This document shows, piece by piece, positions 27,348 through 36,098 of a DNA stretch of 64,000 nucleotides. Positions within the stretch are counted from its first letter, which is position 1. Every line of letters starts with the position of its first letter. The stretch is from Flavobacterium aquariorum (GTDB lineage Bacteria > Bacteroidota > Bacteroidia > Flavobacteriales > Flavobacteriaceae): the NCBI RefSeq assembly GCF_003254745.1, contig NZ_QKXH01000004.1:248001-312000 (forward strand). The letters are read 5' to 3'. The notes under the pieces were generated by a model. It made no database searches. It was given only the letters and a program-made list of their open reading frames with translations, and was not told the origin of the DNA. Position numbers and translations under genes: made by a program.

Positions 27348-28664
27348 TTAGTATCTGTAATATTCCGGTTTGAATGGACCTTGAACTTCAACTCCAATGT
27401 AAGCAGCTTGATCGTCACGTAATGTTTCCAATTCAACACCTAATTTAGCCAAGTGTAACATTGCAACTTTTTCATCTAAATGTTTTGGCAACATATAAAC
27501 TTCATTGTTGTACGCAGCGCTGTTTTTCCACAATTCGATTTGAGCCAGAGTTTGGTTTGTAAATGAGTTACTCATTACAAAACTTGGATGACCTGTAGCA
27601 CAACCAAGGTTTACTAAACGACCTTCAGCCAAAATGATGATATCTTTTCCAGCGATAGTGTATTTGTCAACTTGTGGTTTGATTTCGATTTTTGAAGCAC
27701 CGTGGTTTTTGTTTAACCAAGCCATATCAATTTCGTTATCAAAGTGTCCGATGTTACAAACAATAGTCTTGTCTTTCATTTTTTCGAAATGAGAACCCAA
27801 AACGATATCTTTATTTCCAGTTGTAGTAATGATGATATCAGCATTAGCAACAACGGTATCTAATTTTTTAACTTCAAAACCGTCCATTGCAGCTTGTAAA
27901 GCACAAATTGGATCGATTTCAGTAACAGTTACGATAGAGCCAGCACCTCTAAAAGAAGCTGCAGTTCCTTTTCCTACGTCTCCGTATCCACAAACGATTA
28001 CTCTTTTTCCAGCTAACATGATATCGGTTGCACGACGAACTGCATCAACAGCAGATTCTTTACATCCGTATTTGTTGTCAAATTTAGATTTAGTAACTGA
28101 GTCATTTACATTGATAGCCGGCATAGGCAATGTTCCCGCTTTTACTCTTTCGTACAATCTGTGAACACCAGTTGTTGTTTCTTCAGATAATCCTTTGATT
28201 CCAGCAACCAATTCAGGGTAACGGTCAATAACCATGTTTGTCAAATCTCCACCATCATCAAGAATCATGTTCAATGGTTTTCTGTCTTCACCAAAGAATA
28301 ATGTTTGCTCGATACACCAGTCAAAAGATTCTTCGTCAAGACCTTTCCAAGCATAAACTTGAATTCCCGCAGCAGCAATGGCCGCAGCAGCTTGATCTTG
28401 AGTAGAGAAAATGTTACAAGAACTCCAAGTCACTTCAGCACCAAGAGCAATCAATGTTTCGATCAAAACAGCAGTTTGAATCGTCATGTGCAAACATCCG
28501 GCAATACGAGCACCTTTCAAAGGTTGTTCGTCTTTATATTCTGCACGAAGCGCCATTAATCCTGGCATTTCAGCTTCAGCTAGTTCAATTTCTTTTCTTC
28601 CCCAGGCTGCCAGAGAAATGTCTTTTACTTTGAAAGCCACAAAAGGCATAGTCGTTGTACTCAT
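27348..28664 (-). CDS. ahcY: S-adenosylhomocysteine hydrolase
   Basis: 438-aa NAD-dependent enzyme that splits S-adenosylhomocysteine into homocysteine and adenosine and so keeps methylation running. Seen: [20 protein letters not shown], the NAD site [19 protein letters not shown], and the C-terminal KPEYYRY that completes the cofactor pocket of the neighbouring subunit. The upstream region has a TAAATTTG element (minus strand, 28696-28703). I find no SAM- or SAH-riboswitch-like fold in the short leader. Confidence 0.98.
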   Translation of the reverse strand: MSTTTMPFVAFKVKDISLAAWGRKEIELAEAEMPGLMALRAEYKDEQPLKGARIAGCLHMTIQTAVLIETLIALGAEVTWSSCNIFSTQDQAAAAIAAAGIQVYAWKGLDEESFDWCIEQTLFFGEDRKPLNMILDDGGDLTNMVIDRYPELVAGIKGLSEETTTGVHRLYERVKAGTLPMPAINVNDSVTKSKFDNKYGCKESAVDAVRRATDIMLAGKRVIVCGYGDVGKGTAASFRGAGSIVTVTEIDPICALQAAMDGFEVKKLDTVVANADIIITTTGNKDIVLGSHFEKMKDKTIVCNIGHFDNEIDMAWLNKNHGASKIEIKPQVDKYTIAGKDIIILAEGRLVNLGCATGHPSFVMSNSFTNQTLAQIELWKNSAAYNNEVYMLPKHLDEKVAMLHLAKLGVELETLRDDQAAYIGVEVQGPFKPEYYRY

Positions 28665-28695
28665 TTATAGTATATTTGTATTGTAAAATTTTTTG

Positions 28696-28703
28696 CAAAT
28701 TTA
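28696..28703 (-). promoter_or_regulatory. -7 promoter element of ahcY
   Basis: TAAATTTG on the minus strand fits TAnnTTTG, 32 nt before the ahcY start; no clear TTG box at the right distance. Confidence 0.45.
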
Positions 28704-28794
28704 GGCAATAAGTTTAGAAATAAACTAATTTATGCGAGATTTGTGATTTGTTTAATGTCTTAATCTTTTGAACATTAGATAAATAATTTTTTTT

Positions 28795-28875
28795 GGAGCT
28801 AATCCCGCTATTCGCTACAATCTTTTTGTCTCGAAAAAAACGAGACAAAAAGGATTTTCACTTCTATCGGGGCTA
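28795..28875 (-). repeat. Family II structured intergenic repeat, copy B
   Basis: On the minus strand it runs from TAGCCCCGATAGAAGTG through a perfect 12-bp hairpin (CTTTTTGTCTCG arm, pairing across a T-rich loop) to GATTGTAGCGAATAGCGGG and TTAGCTCC. CCCGATA can pair with TAGCGGG around an A-G mismatch. It lies between the divergent ahcY and PPTase genes. Confidence 0.8.
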
Positions 28876-28918
28876 AATTATACACGGAGTTTATCAATTC
28901 ACAATTCATAATTCAAGA

Positions 28919-29575
28919 ATGCCTTTATACAAAACAATAGTCCTAAATTCATCAACTAAAATCTTAGTTTGGGAAATAACTGAATCCTACCAGGAGCTTT
29001 TTGAGGCAGTGGTTCTCAATGAAAACAGCTTGAATCGGCTAAACGGAATGAAATCCGAAATACACCAGCGCGCTTTCTTGAGTGTTCGTAAACTTTTTAA
29101 GGAAGTAGGCTACACGGATTTTGATTTGTATTATGATGAATTTGGGAAGCCACATTTGAATGACGGAAAACATATTTCGATTACGCATTCGCATCAATTT
29201 TCGGCCATTATTTTAAGTGATGAAGTCGTTGGAATCGATATCGAACTGCAACGGGAAAAAATCATCCGCATTGCCGATAAATTCGCCGAAACTGAGTTTT
29301 CTTTTTTAAACCCAGAAGAAAAAACAGAATACATCAGGAAACTGACTGTGATTTGGGGCTCCAAAGAAGCTGTTTTTAAAATCAGAAACGAAAAGGGAAT
29401 TAGTTTCAAAGATCATATTAAAGTCAACGTTTTTGAAATGAGCAATAAGCATACTAAAACTGAACTTCATTTTGATGGTATAATAAGAGATTTTAATATT
29501 TGCTTTGAAGAATTTGGATCTTATGATAAAAATGGTTTGGAACAAAATTTCACGCTTGTTTACGCTTTAGAATAA
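28919..29575 (+). CDS. 4'-phosphopantetheinyl transferase (Sfp/AcpT type)
   Basis: 218 aa. Transfers phosphopantetheine from CoA to a serine of acyl- or peptidyl-carrier proteins. Magnesium-binding VGIDIE and the WGSKEAVFK motif are both present in the order and spacing of the family; the N-terminal half-domain is also present, so this is the pseudo-dimeric Sfp class and not AcpS. Start ATG 28919. It begins a plus-strand run with pcrB, pnuC and the kinase fusion, and is likely the cell's carrier-protein activator. Confidence 0.9.
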   Translation: MPLYKTIVLNSSTKILVWEITESYQELFEAVVLNENSLNRLNGMKSEIHQRAFLSVRKLFKEVGYTDFDLYYDEFGKPHLNDGKHISITHSHQFSAIILSDEVVGIDIELQREKIIRIADKFAETEFSFLNPEEKTEYIRKLTVIWGSKEAVFKIRNEKGISFKDHIKVNVFEMSNKHTKTELHFDGIIRDFNICFEEFGSYDKNGLEQNFTLVYALE

Positions 29576-29640
29576 TAAGAAATAATTTTAAATCTTTGCG
29601 TAGCTTTGCTTCCTCTTTGTGAATCTCAGTTTAATTGCCT

Positions 29641-30363
29641 ATGACCAATATTTATAATGCCATAATTCAGGCCAAAACTGAAAAACGAAAATTACTTGCT
29701 ATTCTTTTGGATCCTGATAAAATTGTTTGGGAAAATTTGGGGTATTTAATCGAAAAAATCAATCAATCACCGGCAACACACATTTTTATTGGCGGAAGCC
29801 ATGTTCAAAATAATATTCTGGATGAATTAATTATTCGTCTAAAAGAAAAAATAAGTCTGCCAATTGTTCTTTTTCCGGGAAATCCATCCCAAATTTCTGC
29901 AAATGCCGATGCTATTTTGTTTCTATCTTTAATATCAGGCCGAAATTCGGATTATTTGATAGATCATCAAGTAGATGCAGTCCCAATTTTGAAGAAGACC
30001 CAACTTGAAATTATTCCGACAGGTTATATGTTAATCGAAAGTGGCAGTGAAACAGCGGTGGCAAGAGTGAGTAATACAAAGCCGTTGGACAGGAATAATT
30101 GTGATTATGCGATGCACACCGCTCAAGCAGGCGAAATGTTGGGGCACAAACTCATTTATCTTGAAGCGGGAAGCGGTGCCAAAAAAGCCGTTCCTTTTGA
30201 AATGATAAGAAAAGTATCAAATAATATTGAAATTCCTCTAATTGTTGGTGGCGGAATAATAGATTTGCAAGGTATTCAAAAAGCCTACGAAGCAGGTGCA
30301 GATTTGGTTGTAATAGGAACAGCTTTTGAAAATGATGCCGAATTTTTTAATCAAAACAAGTAA
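29641..30363 (+). CDS. pcrB: Geranylgeranylglyceryl phosphate synthase family protein (PcrB-like)
   Basis: 240-aa TIM-barrel prenyltransferase using glycerol-1-phosphate: LLDPDK near the start, GGSHV, FPGNP, the GYMLIESG stretch, YLEAGSGA and the phosphate-binding VGGGI. Bacteroidota have active members that form ether-lipid precursors with longer prenyl chains; the function in these bacteria is not clear. I prefer ATG 29641; the upstream TTG (29635) adds only two residues. 65 nt after the PPTase stop. Confidence 0.88.
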   Translation: MTNIYNAIIQAKTEKRKLLAILLDPDKIVWENLGYLIEKINQSPATHIFIGGSHVQNNILDELIIRLKEKISLPIVLFPGNPSQISANADAILFLSLISGRNSDYLIDHQVDAVPILKKTQLEIIPTGYMLIESGSETAVARVSNTKPLDRNNCDYAMHTAQAGEMLGHKLIYLEAGSGAKKAVPFEMIRKVSNNIEIPLIVGGGIIDLQGIQKAYEAGADLVVIGTAFENDAEFFNQNK

Positions 30364-30402
30364 AGACATTACAGTGTAACGTCTCTAACAAAATAATTCC
30401 AA

Positions 30403-31038
30403 ATGTTTGACTATTTTTTTGCCCAATACAAAGGTTATCCACTTCACGAAGTGTACTTGGAATTGGTTGCAGTTTTTTTTGGGCTTTGGAGTGTTTGGTG
30501 CGCCAAAAAAGATAATATTTGGGTTTTTCCAACAGGATTAGTCAGTACGTCGATATATGCTTATTTGCTTTGGCAATGGAGTTTGTTGGGAGATTCCATG
30601 ATTAATGTGTATTATTTCATAATGAGTATTTATGGATGGTATCATTGGACACGTAAAAAAGGGGATGTCGATGAATTCCCGGTATCGGTGACAACTAATA
30701 AAGAAAAAGTAATGTCGGTTGTTATTTTTATATTAACCCTCATTTTTGTGATTATAGTATATCTTTATTTTGATAAATTTACAAGTTGGTATTCGTATGT
30801 GGATACGTTGTTGACCGCAATATTCTTTGTTGGAATGTGGTTGATGGCCAAAAGGAAAATTGAAAATTGGATTTTTTGGATTGTTGGTGATTTGCTTTCG
30901 ATACCGCTTTATTTTGCAAAAGGATATACTTTTACCAGTTTTCAATATATAGTATTTACAATTATTGCCGTTTATGGCTACTTAGAATGGAAGAAAATCT
31001 TGAACAGCTCTCAAAATCTGGAGCTTCGCCAATTATAA
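30403..31038 (+). CDS. pnuC: PnuC-family vitamin transporter (possibly PnuT, thiamine)
   Basis: 211 aa with about seven membrane helices and the PnuC signatures: WSVWCAKKDNIWVFPTGL near helix 2, MSIYGWYHW, and WIFWIVGD near the C-terminus. PnuC carriers facilitate diffusion of unphosphorylated vitamins that a cytosolic kinase then traps; Bacteroidota have variants for nicotinamide riboside (PnuC) and thiamine (PnuT). The 3' end overlaps the kinase gene by 52 nt, so they are tightly coupled, and a TPP-controlled receptor gene follows two genes later. That favours thiamine, but the substrate is inference. Confidence 0.85.
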   Translation: MFDYFFAQYKGYPLHEVYLELVAVFFGLWSVWCAKKDNIWVFPTGLVSTSIYAYLLWQWSLLGDSMINVYYFIMSIYGWYHWTRKKGDVDEFPVSVTTNKEKVMSVVIFILTLIFVIIVYLYFDKFTSWYSYVDTLLTAIFFVGMWLMAKRKIENWIFWIVGDLLSIPLYFAKGYTFTSFQYIVFTIIAVYGYLEWKKILNSSQNLELRQL

Positions 31039-33113
31039 AAATTGCCATTTTTGGCCCAGAATCTACTGGGAAAACTACTTTGGCAACACAACTCGCCGAA
31101 TATTATAAAACGGTTTGGGTTCCCGAATTCGCACGCGATTATCTGCAGGAAAAATTAGATAGCGGTCGCGGTATTTGTGATATTGATGATATGTTGCCTA
31201 TTGCGTATGGTCAGACGAAATTGGAAAATGAAAGCGCTTTAATTGCAAATAAATATCTTTTTTGTGATACTAATTTAATGGTAACCAAAGTGTTTTCTGA
31301 ATTGTATTATAATTTTTGCGATTCATTATTGGACAAAGCGGCACGTGCCCATCAATACGATTTGTTTTTCTTGACAGATATTGATGTGCCATGGGAAGAC
31401 GACGGTTTGAGAGACAGTCCAGAAGGAAGGGAAACTATTTTTGAAGCATTCAAAGAGTCGTTGATTGATAATAAAAAGCCATTTATTACTATTTCCGGTG
31501 ATAAAGAAATTCGCTTAAAAAAGGCGGTTGCAATAATAGAAGATTTGACGATGGCTTTAAAGATGGGCCTTACTTCTTTTGATTTTTTGCAAATTTACGA
31601 GCATGGTATTCCTTTGGATAACATAAAAACGCAATTTGATATTTTTAAGAAAGGAATTCAAAAATGCGTTTTGGTGAATCCAGCAACTTTAAATAATGGA
31701 ATCCTGAAATTGTCAGATGATGATTTTGAACGAAAAGCTGATTATTTTGATGTTAATAAATCAAAATTAAAATTGAAGAAATTTGTTCCGGCTTCAGGAG
31801 CCGCAACTAGAATGTTTAAGTTTTTGAGTGCTTTTTTGAATGAATTTGATTTTGGAAACGAAAGTATTAATGCCTACATCAATAGAAAAAAGGATACTGA
31901 ATTGGCTCTTTTTATTATTGGGATGGATAAATTTCCATTTTTTGAAGCTGTAGATCAAAAGTTAAAGGAAATGTATCCAGATTTTAATGCTTTGGGACGT
32001 GACTTTAAAAATTATTATTTCATAAAGACCCTTTTGTCACCGGAACATTTCGACTTTGCCAACAAACCAAAAGGAGTTCTTCCGTTTCATAAATATGAAA
32101 ATCATATAGCTTCTCCTATCGAAGAACACTTGTATGAATGTGCTTTTTATGCTACTTCAGATAATCGATCCAGTTTGCATTTGACGGTTTCCGAAAATCA
32201 TCAAACTGAATTTGAAGAAATTATTGAAAAAATAAAAGGGGAAATTGAGTCTAAATCAAATTCAGCCATTGAGGTTAGTTTTTCGTATCAAAAGAAAGAA
32301 ACTGATACTGTTGCTGTAGATAAAGAGAATAAGCCTTTTCGTAATGAAAAAGGGGGGCTTGTTTTTAGGCCTGGAGGACACGGCGCTTTGATTGAGAATC
32401 TAAATGCAATTGATGCCGATGTCGTTTTTATCAAAAACATAGACAATGTCTGCCAAAATAATATTGTACAGATTTCTTTTTATAAGAAAGCCTTGGCGGG
32501 TGTTTTAATAGAGCTGCAGCATCAAATTTTTGGTTATTTAACAGCATTGGACAGTAATGAAATCACTTCGGAAAAAATTGGTGAAATTTTAGTATTTCTG
32601 AGGGAGCAGTTGAATATTGAGTTTAATGATGATTTTCATAAATTCAAATTAAAGAACCAAATCAGTAAATTAAAAGAAACGCTAGACAAACCTATCAGGG
32701 TTTGTGGAATGGTGAAAAATGAGGGAGAGCCTGGTGGAGGCCCATTTTGGGTAAGGGGAACAGATGGGAAGTTAGCATTGCAAATTGTAGAAACTTCACA
32801 GATTGATTTGAATAACGCTTCACAATTGAAAATTCTGGCAAATGCAACTCATTTTAATCCAGTGGATTTGGTTTGCGGATTGAAGAATTATCAAAACGAG
32901 AAATTTAATTTAAAAGAATTTATCGATCCAAACAGTGGTTTTATAGTGCATAAAAATAATGCTGGAACGGATTTAAAAGCCTACGAACTACCTGGTTTGT
33001 GGAATGGAGCAATGGCCAATTGGCTTACCGTTTTTGTAGAAGTTCCTTTATTTACTTTCAGTCCTGTAAAAACGGTGAATGATTTATTAAAACCAGCTCA
33101 TCAAGCGATATAA
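30987..33113 (+). CDS. NadR-like nucleoside kinase fused to DUF4301
   Basis: 708 aa in one uninterrupted frame. Residues about 15-190 are a NadR-type P-loop kinase domain: GPESTGKTT (23-31), EFARDYL and a DTN switch-like motif; the NMN adenylyltransferase domain of true NadR is absent. From about 195 to the end it is Bacteroidota DUF4301. That part carries PASGAATRM (near 270), SPIEEHL, FRPGGHGALIENL (near 460) and VVFIKNIDN (near 480), which I read as the nucleotide loop and UTP-contact motifs of UDP-sugar pyrophosphorylases. I know these two domains mainly as separate genes. The kinase may trap whatever PnuC imports. Start ATG 30987 overlaps pnuC by 52 nt. Confidence 0.85.
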   Translation: MEENLEQLSKSGASPIIKIAIFGPESTGKTTLATQLAEYYKTVWVPEFARDYLQEKLDSGRGICDIDDMLPIAYGQTKLENESALIANKYLFCDTNLMVTKVFSELYYNFCDSLLDKAARAHQYDLFFLTDIDVPWEDDGLRDSPEGRETIFEAFKESLIDNKKPFITISGDKEIRLKKAVAIIEDLTMALKMGLTSFDFLQIYEHGIPLDNIKTQFDIFKKGIQKCVLVNPATLNNGILKLSDDDFERKADYFDVNKSKLKLKKFVPASGAATRMFKFLSAFLNEFDFGNESINAYINRKKDTELALFIIGMDKFPFFEAVDQKLKEMYPDFNALGRDFKNYYFIKTLLSPEHFDFANKPKGVLPFHKYENHIASPIEEHLYECAFYATSDNRSSLHLTVSENHQTEFEEIIEKIKGEIESKSNSAIEVSFSYQKKETDTVAVDKENKPFRNEKGGLVFRPGGHGALIENLNAIDADVVFIKNIDNVCQNNIVQISFYKKALAGVLIELQHQIFGYLTALDSNEITSEKIGEILVFLREQLNIEFNDDFHKFKLKNQISKLKETLDKPIRVCGMVKNEGEPGGGPFWVRGTDGKLALQIVETSQIDLNNASQLKILANATHFNPVDLVCGLKNYQNEKFNLKEFIDPNSGFIVHKNNAGTDLKAYELPGLWNGAMANWLTVFVEVPLFTFSPVKTVNDLLKPAHQAI

Positions 33114-33114
33114 A

Positions 33115-33516
33115 GTGGAAATTCAAACTATCCTTTCAGAGATAAAATATAAGGCTGTAAGAAGCAGTGGTGCCGGTGGACAAAATGTGAATAAAGTTTC
33201 GTCCAAAGTGGTACTGACTTTTGATTTGTCTAATTCTCAAGGGCTCTCTGAAGAAGAGAAGCTTTTGTTAGAAACCAACTTGCAAAACAGACTAACTGGA
33301 GATTTATTGTTAATCTTGAATTGCGATGAAGATAGGAGTCAGATAAAAAATAAAGAAATTGTCACCAAACGGTTTTTGGATATCATAAAAAAAGGATTGT
33401 ATGTTCCCAAAGAACGTAAGCCCACCAAAATACCAAAATCGGCAATCCGTAAAAGAATTAAGGATAAAAAGAATTTATCTCAAACGAAACAAAATAGAAG
33501 GAAACCTGATTTTTAA
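33115..33516 (+). CDS. arfB: Alternative ribosome-rescue factor ArfB (peptidyl-tRNA hydrolase)
   Basis: 133 aa. The release-factor-like domain has GGQ inside RSSGAGGQNVNKVSSKV, followed by the long basic C-terminal tail (many K and R) that enters the mRNA channel of stalled ribosomes. Hydrolyses peptidyl-tRNA on non-stop complexes. Starts GTG 33115, one base after the stop of the kinase fusion, so translation is probably coupled. Confidence 0.94.
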   Translation: MEIQTILSEIKYKAVRSSGAGGQNVNKVSSKVVLTFDLSNSQGLSEEEKLLLETNLQNRLTGDLLLILNCDEDRSQIKNKEIVTKRFLDIIKKGLYVPKERKPTKIPKSAIRKRIKDKKNLSQTKQNRRKPDF

Positions 33517-33556
33517 ATTTCTTCTCATTCATAATTCATAATTCACAATTTATAAT

Positions 33557-33564
33557 TAATTTTG
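33557..33564 (+). promoter_or_regulatory. -7 element driving the TPP-riboswitch transcript
   Basis: TAATTTTG fits TAnnTTTG and sits just before the aptamer start; no good TTG box, as the upstream bases are low-complexity AATTCATAATT repeats. Confidence 0.5.
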
Positions 33565-33565
33565 C

Positions 33566-33683
33566 GCTGTCTCAAAGGGGTGCTCCAAATAACGAGCTGA
33601 GATCATACCCAAAGAACCTGGGCGGGTAATGCTGCCAAGGGAAAAAACGACAAAAAATAGTGTTTACACTATCTATTTGTCGT
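33566..33683 (+). ncRNA. TPP riboswitch (THI element) of the TonB-dependent receptor
   Basis: Aptamer at about 33570-33645 with the conserved THI-box pieces in order: AGGGGTGC, GCTGAGAT, ATACCC, AACCTG, GGGTAATGC and CAAGGGAA. Immediately after it is a hairpin (33647-33654 with 33676-33683, plus an inner 6-bp stem 33657-33662/33667-33672) that may be the expression platform; no U-run follows, so control is more likely at translation or by a change in folding near the start codon. High TPP should switch the receptor gene off. Confidence 0.95.
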
Positions 33684-33748
33684 AGAACAATCATTTATTA
33701 ATTTAAACAAAAGAATAATTCCCCCTTTTATTCGTAATTTTTTTACGG

Positions 33749-35956
33749 ATGAAAAATTTATTTAGGCTTAAAGTAGCCAATCTGAAAACGACTCAATTTT
33801 CAAAACGTTTTCTATTTTCTGTTTTCTTTTCTCTATTTTCTATTGTTTCTTTTTCTCAGATAAAAGATACTACAAAGGTTAATCAACTTGATGAAGTATT
33901 GGTTTCGGCTATTCGTGTTACTACGAAAACGCCCGTTACATTCAGTGATTTGGACAAAAAAGACATCAAGACGAGAAATTTAGGCCAGGACATTCCTATT
34001 TTGATGAATTACCTGCCTTCTGTTGTGACTACTTCAGATGCTGGGAATGGCTTGGGCTATACCGGAATTCGTGTGCGAGGAAGTGATGCTACCCGTGTAA
34101 ATGTAACAATCAACGGAATTCCCTACAATGACTCTGAAAGTCAAGGGACGTTTTGGGTAAATATGCCTGATTTTGCTTCGTCGGTTCAGAGTTTGCAATT
34201 GCAACGTGGAGTAGGAACTTCTACAAATGGAGCTGCCGCTTTTGGTGCGAGTTTGAATATGTTGACGGATTCCTATTCGGATAAGGCCTCTGGTGAAATT
34301 TCTAGTTCTTATGGAAGTTTTAATACGTTTAAAAATACCGTAAAATTCAGCACAGGTTTGATGAATGACCATTTTGAAATTGCAGGACGTTTGTCAGTTT
34401 TAAAATCAGATGGATATGTTGATCGAGCGAGCTCTGATTTGAAATCATATTTTCTTCAAGGGACTTATGTAGGGAAAACAACTTTAATCAAAGCGCTGGC
34501 TTTTGGCGGAACCGAAAAAACGTATCAATCTTGGTTTGGTGTGGATGCAGCTACTTTGGAAAGTGACCGAACTTTCAATGCGGCCGGAATGTTTACAGAT
34601 GAGTTTGGTAACATTCGTTTTTATAACAATCAAACGGATAATTACCAACAAGATCACTATCAACTGCATTGGAATGAAAGAATTTCTGAAAATTGGAGTA
34701 CCAATTTAGCATTTCATTATACTAAAGGAAAAGGATACTATGAGGAATATAAGGAAGACCAAGATTTTGCTGATTATGGTTTAGCACCAATTCCTGCCGC
34801 GCCAACTGTAAATACAACTGATCTTGTACGTCAAAAATGGTTGGACAATGATTTTTATGGAACTACTTTCTCTGCCAATTACAAAGAAGATGATTGGGAT
34901 GTTATTTTAGGTGGCGGATGGAATAAATATGAAGGAGATCATTTTGGGGAAGTGATTTGGGCAAGATATGCTTCACAAACCGAGTTGGGAGATCATTACT
35001 ATGATGATTTTGCATCGAAAACGGATGGCAATATTTTTGCAAAAGCCAATTATCAAATAGCTGATAAATGGAGTTTGTTCGGCGATTTGCAATTGCGAAA
35101 CGTTACCTATAAAGCGAATTCACCAGAAACCGGTTTGGTGGATGATAATTTTAATTTCTTTAATCCAAAAGCTGGTATTACCTATGAATTAAGCAAAATG
35201 AATAGTTTGTATTTTTCATATGCAAGGGCCAACCGTGAGCCAAACAGAACCGATTATGAAAATGGAAGTCCAAAACCGGAAAGACTAAATGATTTTGAAT
35301 TAGGATGGCGTTATCTTTCGGATAAAGTTAAACTGAATGCCAACACGTATTATATGGGATACAAAGATCAATTGGTATTGACCGGAGAGATAGACAATGT
35401 TGGTGCGCCAATAAGAGCCAATAGCGGAGATAGTTACAGACTTGGATTGGAAGTAGATGCTACTTTTCAGCTTTCAGAAAAATGGGTGTTGCAGCCGAAT
35501 GTGACTTTGAGTCAAAATAAAAACAAAGATTTTTATTTTACAAGAGACGGCGTTTTGCAAAATTTAGGAAACACCAATATTGCTTATTCTCCAGATGTAG
35601 TTGCTGGAAATCGTTTAGGATTTACACCTGTTGAAGATTTTCAGATATCATTGTATTCCAAGTTTGTTGGGGAACAGTATATGGCTAACATCGATTCGGA
35701 AGGGTCAAAATTGGACAGTTATTTTGTCAATGACTTGAATGTGTCTTATGAATTTAGACCAAAAAGTATTTTCAAGTCTATTTTGGTTTCAGCTTTGGTC
35801 AACAATATTTTTGATTTGAAGTATGTGAGCAATGGGTATTTCTATACTTATGATGATGACTACAGTAATCCACCAGCAATAACAACAATTGAGGGCGCAG
35901 GCTATTATCCTCAAGCGGGAATTAATTTCTTGGTAGGACTGAGTTTGAAGTTTTAG
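33749..35956 (+). CDS. TonB-dependent receptor under TPP control (probable thiamine receptor)
   Basis: 735 aa outer-membrane receptor. Signal peptide (to about residue 37, SFSQ), a TonB box-like segment (LDEVLVSA near 47), plug domain (about 55-165: IRVRGSDATRVNVTINGIPYND), and a 22-strand barrel ending in the expected C-terminal aromatic residue (LVGLSLKF). No N-terminal CarboxypepD_reg domain. The TPP riboswitch in its leader makes thiamine or a thiamine precursor the likely ligand, as proposed for TPP-regulated receptors in Bacteroidetes. The PnuC-type permease two genes upstream would complete the uptake route. Confidence 0.92.
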   Translation: MKNLFRLKVANLKTTQFSKRFLFSVFFSLFSIVSFSQIKDTTKVNQLDEVLVSAIRVTTKTPVTFSDLDKKDIKTRNLGQDIPILMNYLPSVVTTSDAGNGLGYTGIRVRGSDATRVNVTINGIPYNDSESQGTFWVNMPDFASSVQSLQLQRGVGTSTNGAAAFGASLNMLTDSYSDKASGEISSSYGSFNTFKNTVKFSTGLMNDHFEIAGRLSVLKSDGYVDRASSDLKSYFLQGTYVGKTTLIKALAFGGTEKTYQSWFGVDAATLESDRTFNAAGMFTDEFGNIRFYNNQTDNYQQDHYQLHWNERISENWSTNLAFHYTKGKGYYEEYKEDQDFADYGLAPIPAAPTVNTTDLVRQKWLDNDFYGTTFSANYKEDDWDVILGGGWNKYEGDHFGEVIWARYASQTELGDHYYDDFASKTDGNIFAKANYQIADKWSLFGDLQLRNVTYKANSPETGLVDDNFNFFNPKAGITYELSKMNSLYFSYARANREPNRTDYENGSPKPERLNDFELGWRYLSDKVKLNANTYYMGYKDQLVLTGEIDNVGAPIRANSGDSYRLGLEVDATFQLSEKWVLQPNVTLSQNKNKDFYFTRDGVLQNLGNTNIAYSPDVVAGNRLGFTPVEDFQISLYSKFVGEQYMANIDSEGSKLDSYFVNDLNVSYEFRPKSIFKSILVSALVNNIFDLKYVSNGYFYTYDDDYSNPPAITTIEGAGYYPQAGINFLVGLSLKF

Positions 35957-35975
35957 GAAATAATATCTTGGTCAT

Positions 35976-36088
35976 GCGTGAAGGATGGAAGCAAGTTACC
36001 AAAGTAACGCGGACAGCCTGACACCATAACGAAAAGGGAGCGACTCACCAGTACGATGAGTAGCTCCCTTTTCTTTATGGTGACACGC
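35976..36088 (+). repeat. Family I structured 113-bp element, copy 3
   Basis: P1 GCGTG (35976-35980) with CACGC (36084-36088); P2 AGGATG (35982-35987) with CAGCCT (36014-36019); P3 GTTAC (35995-35999)/GTAAC (36004-36008) around CAAA; P4 20 bp (36022-36041 with 36063-36082), one mismatch. P2 and P3 differ from the other copies on both sides at once. Lies between the convergent receptor and Rieske-fold genes and may end both transcripts. Confidence 0.85.
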
Positions 36089-36098
36089 CCGAAAGGAC

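Noticed and set aside
28665..28800. Possible SAM/SAH riboswitch before ahcY
   Set aside because: The leader after the promoter element is only about 30 nt and lacks the conserved core.
33525..33556. Repeated AATTCATAATT words, also at 28890-28917
   Set aside because: Low-complexity words without clear borders or pairing; not a CRISPR or iteron array since the units are too short and irregular.
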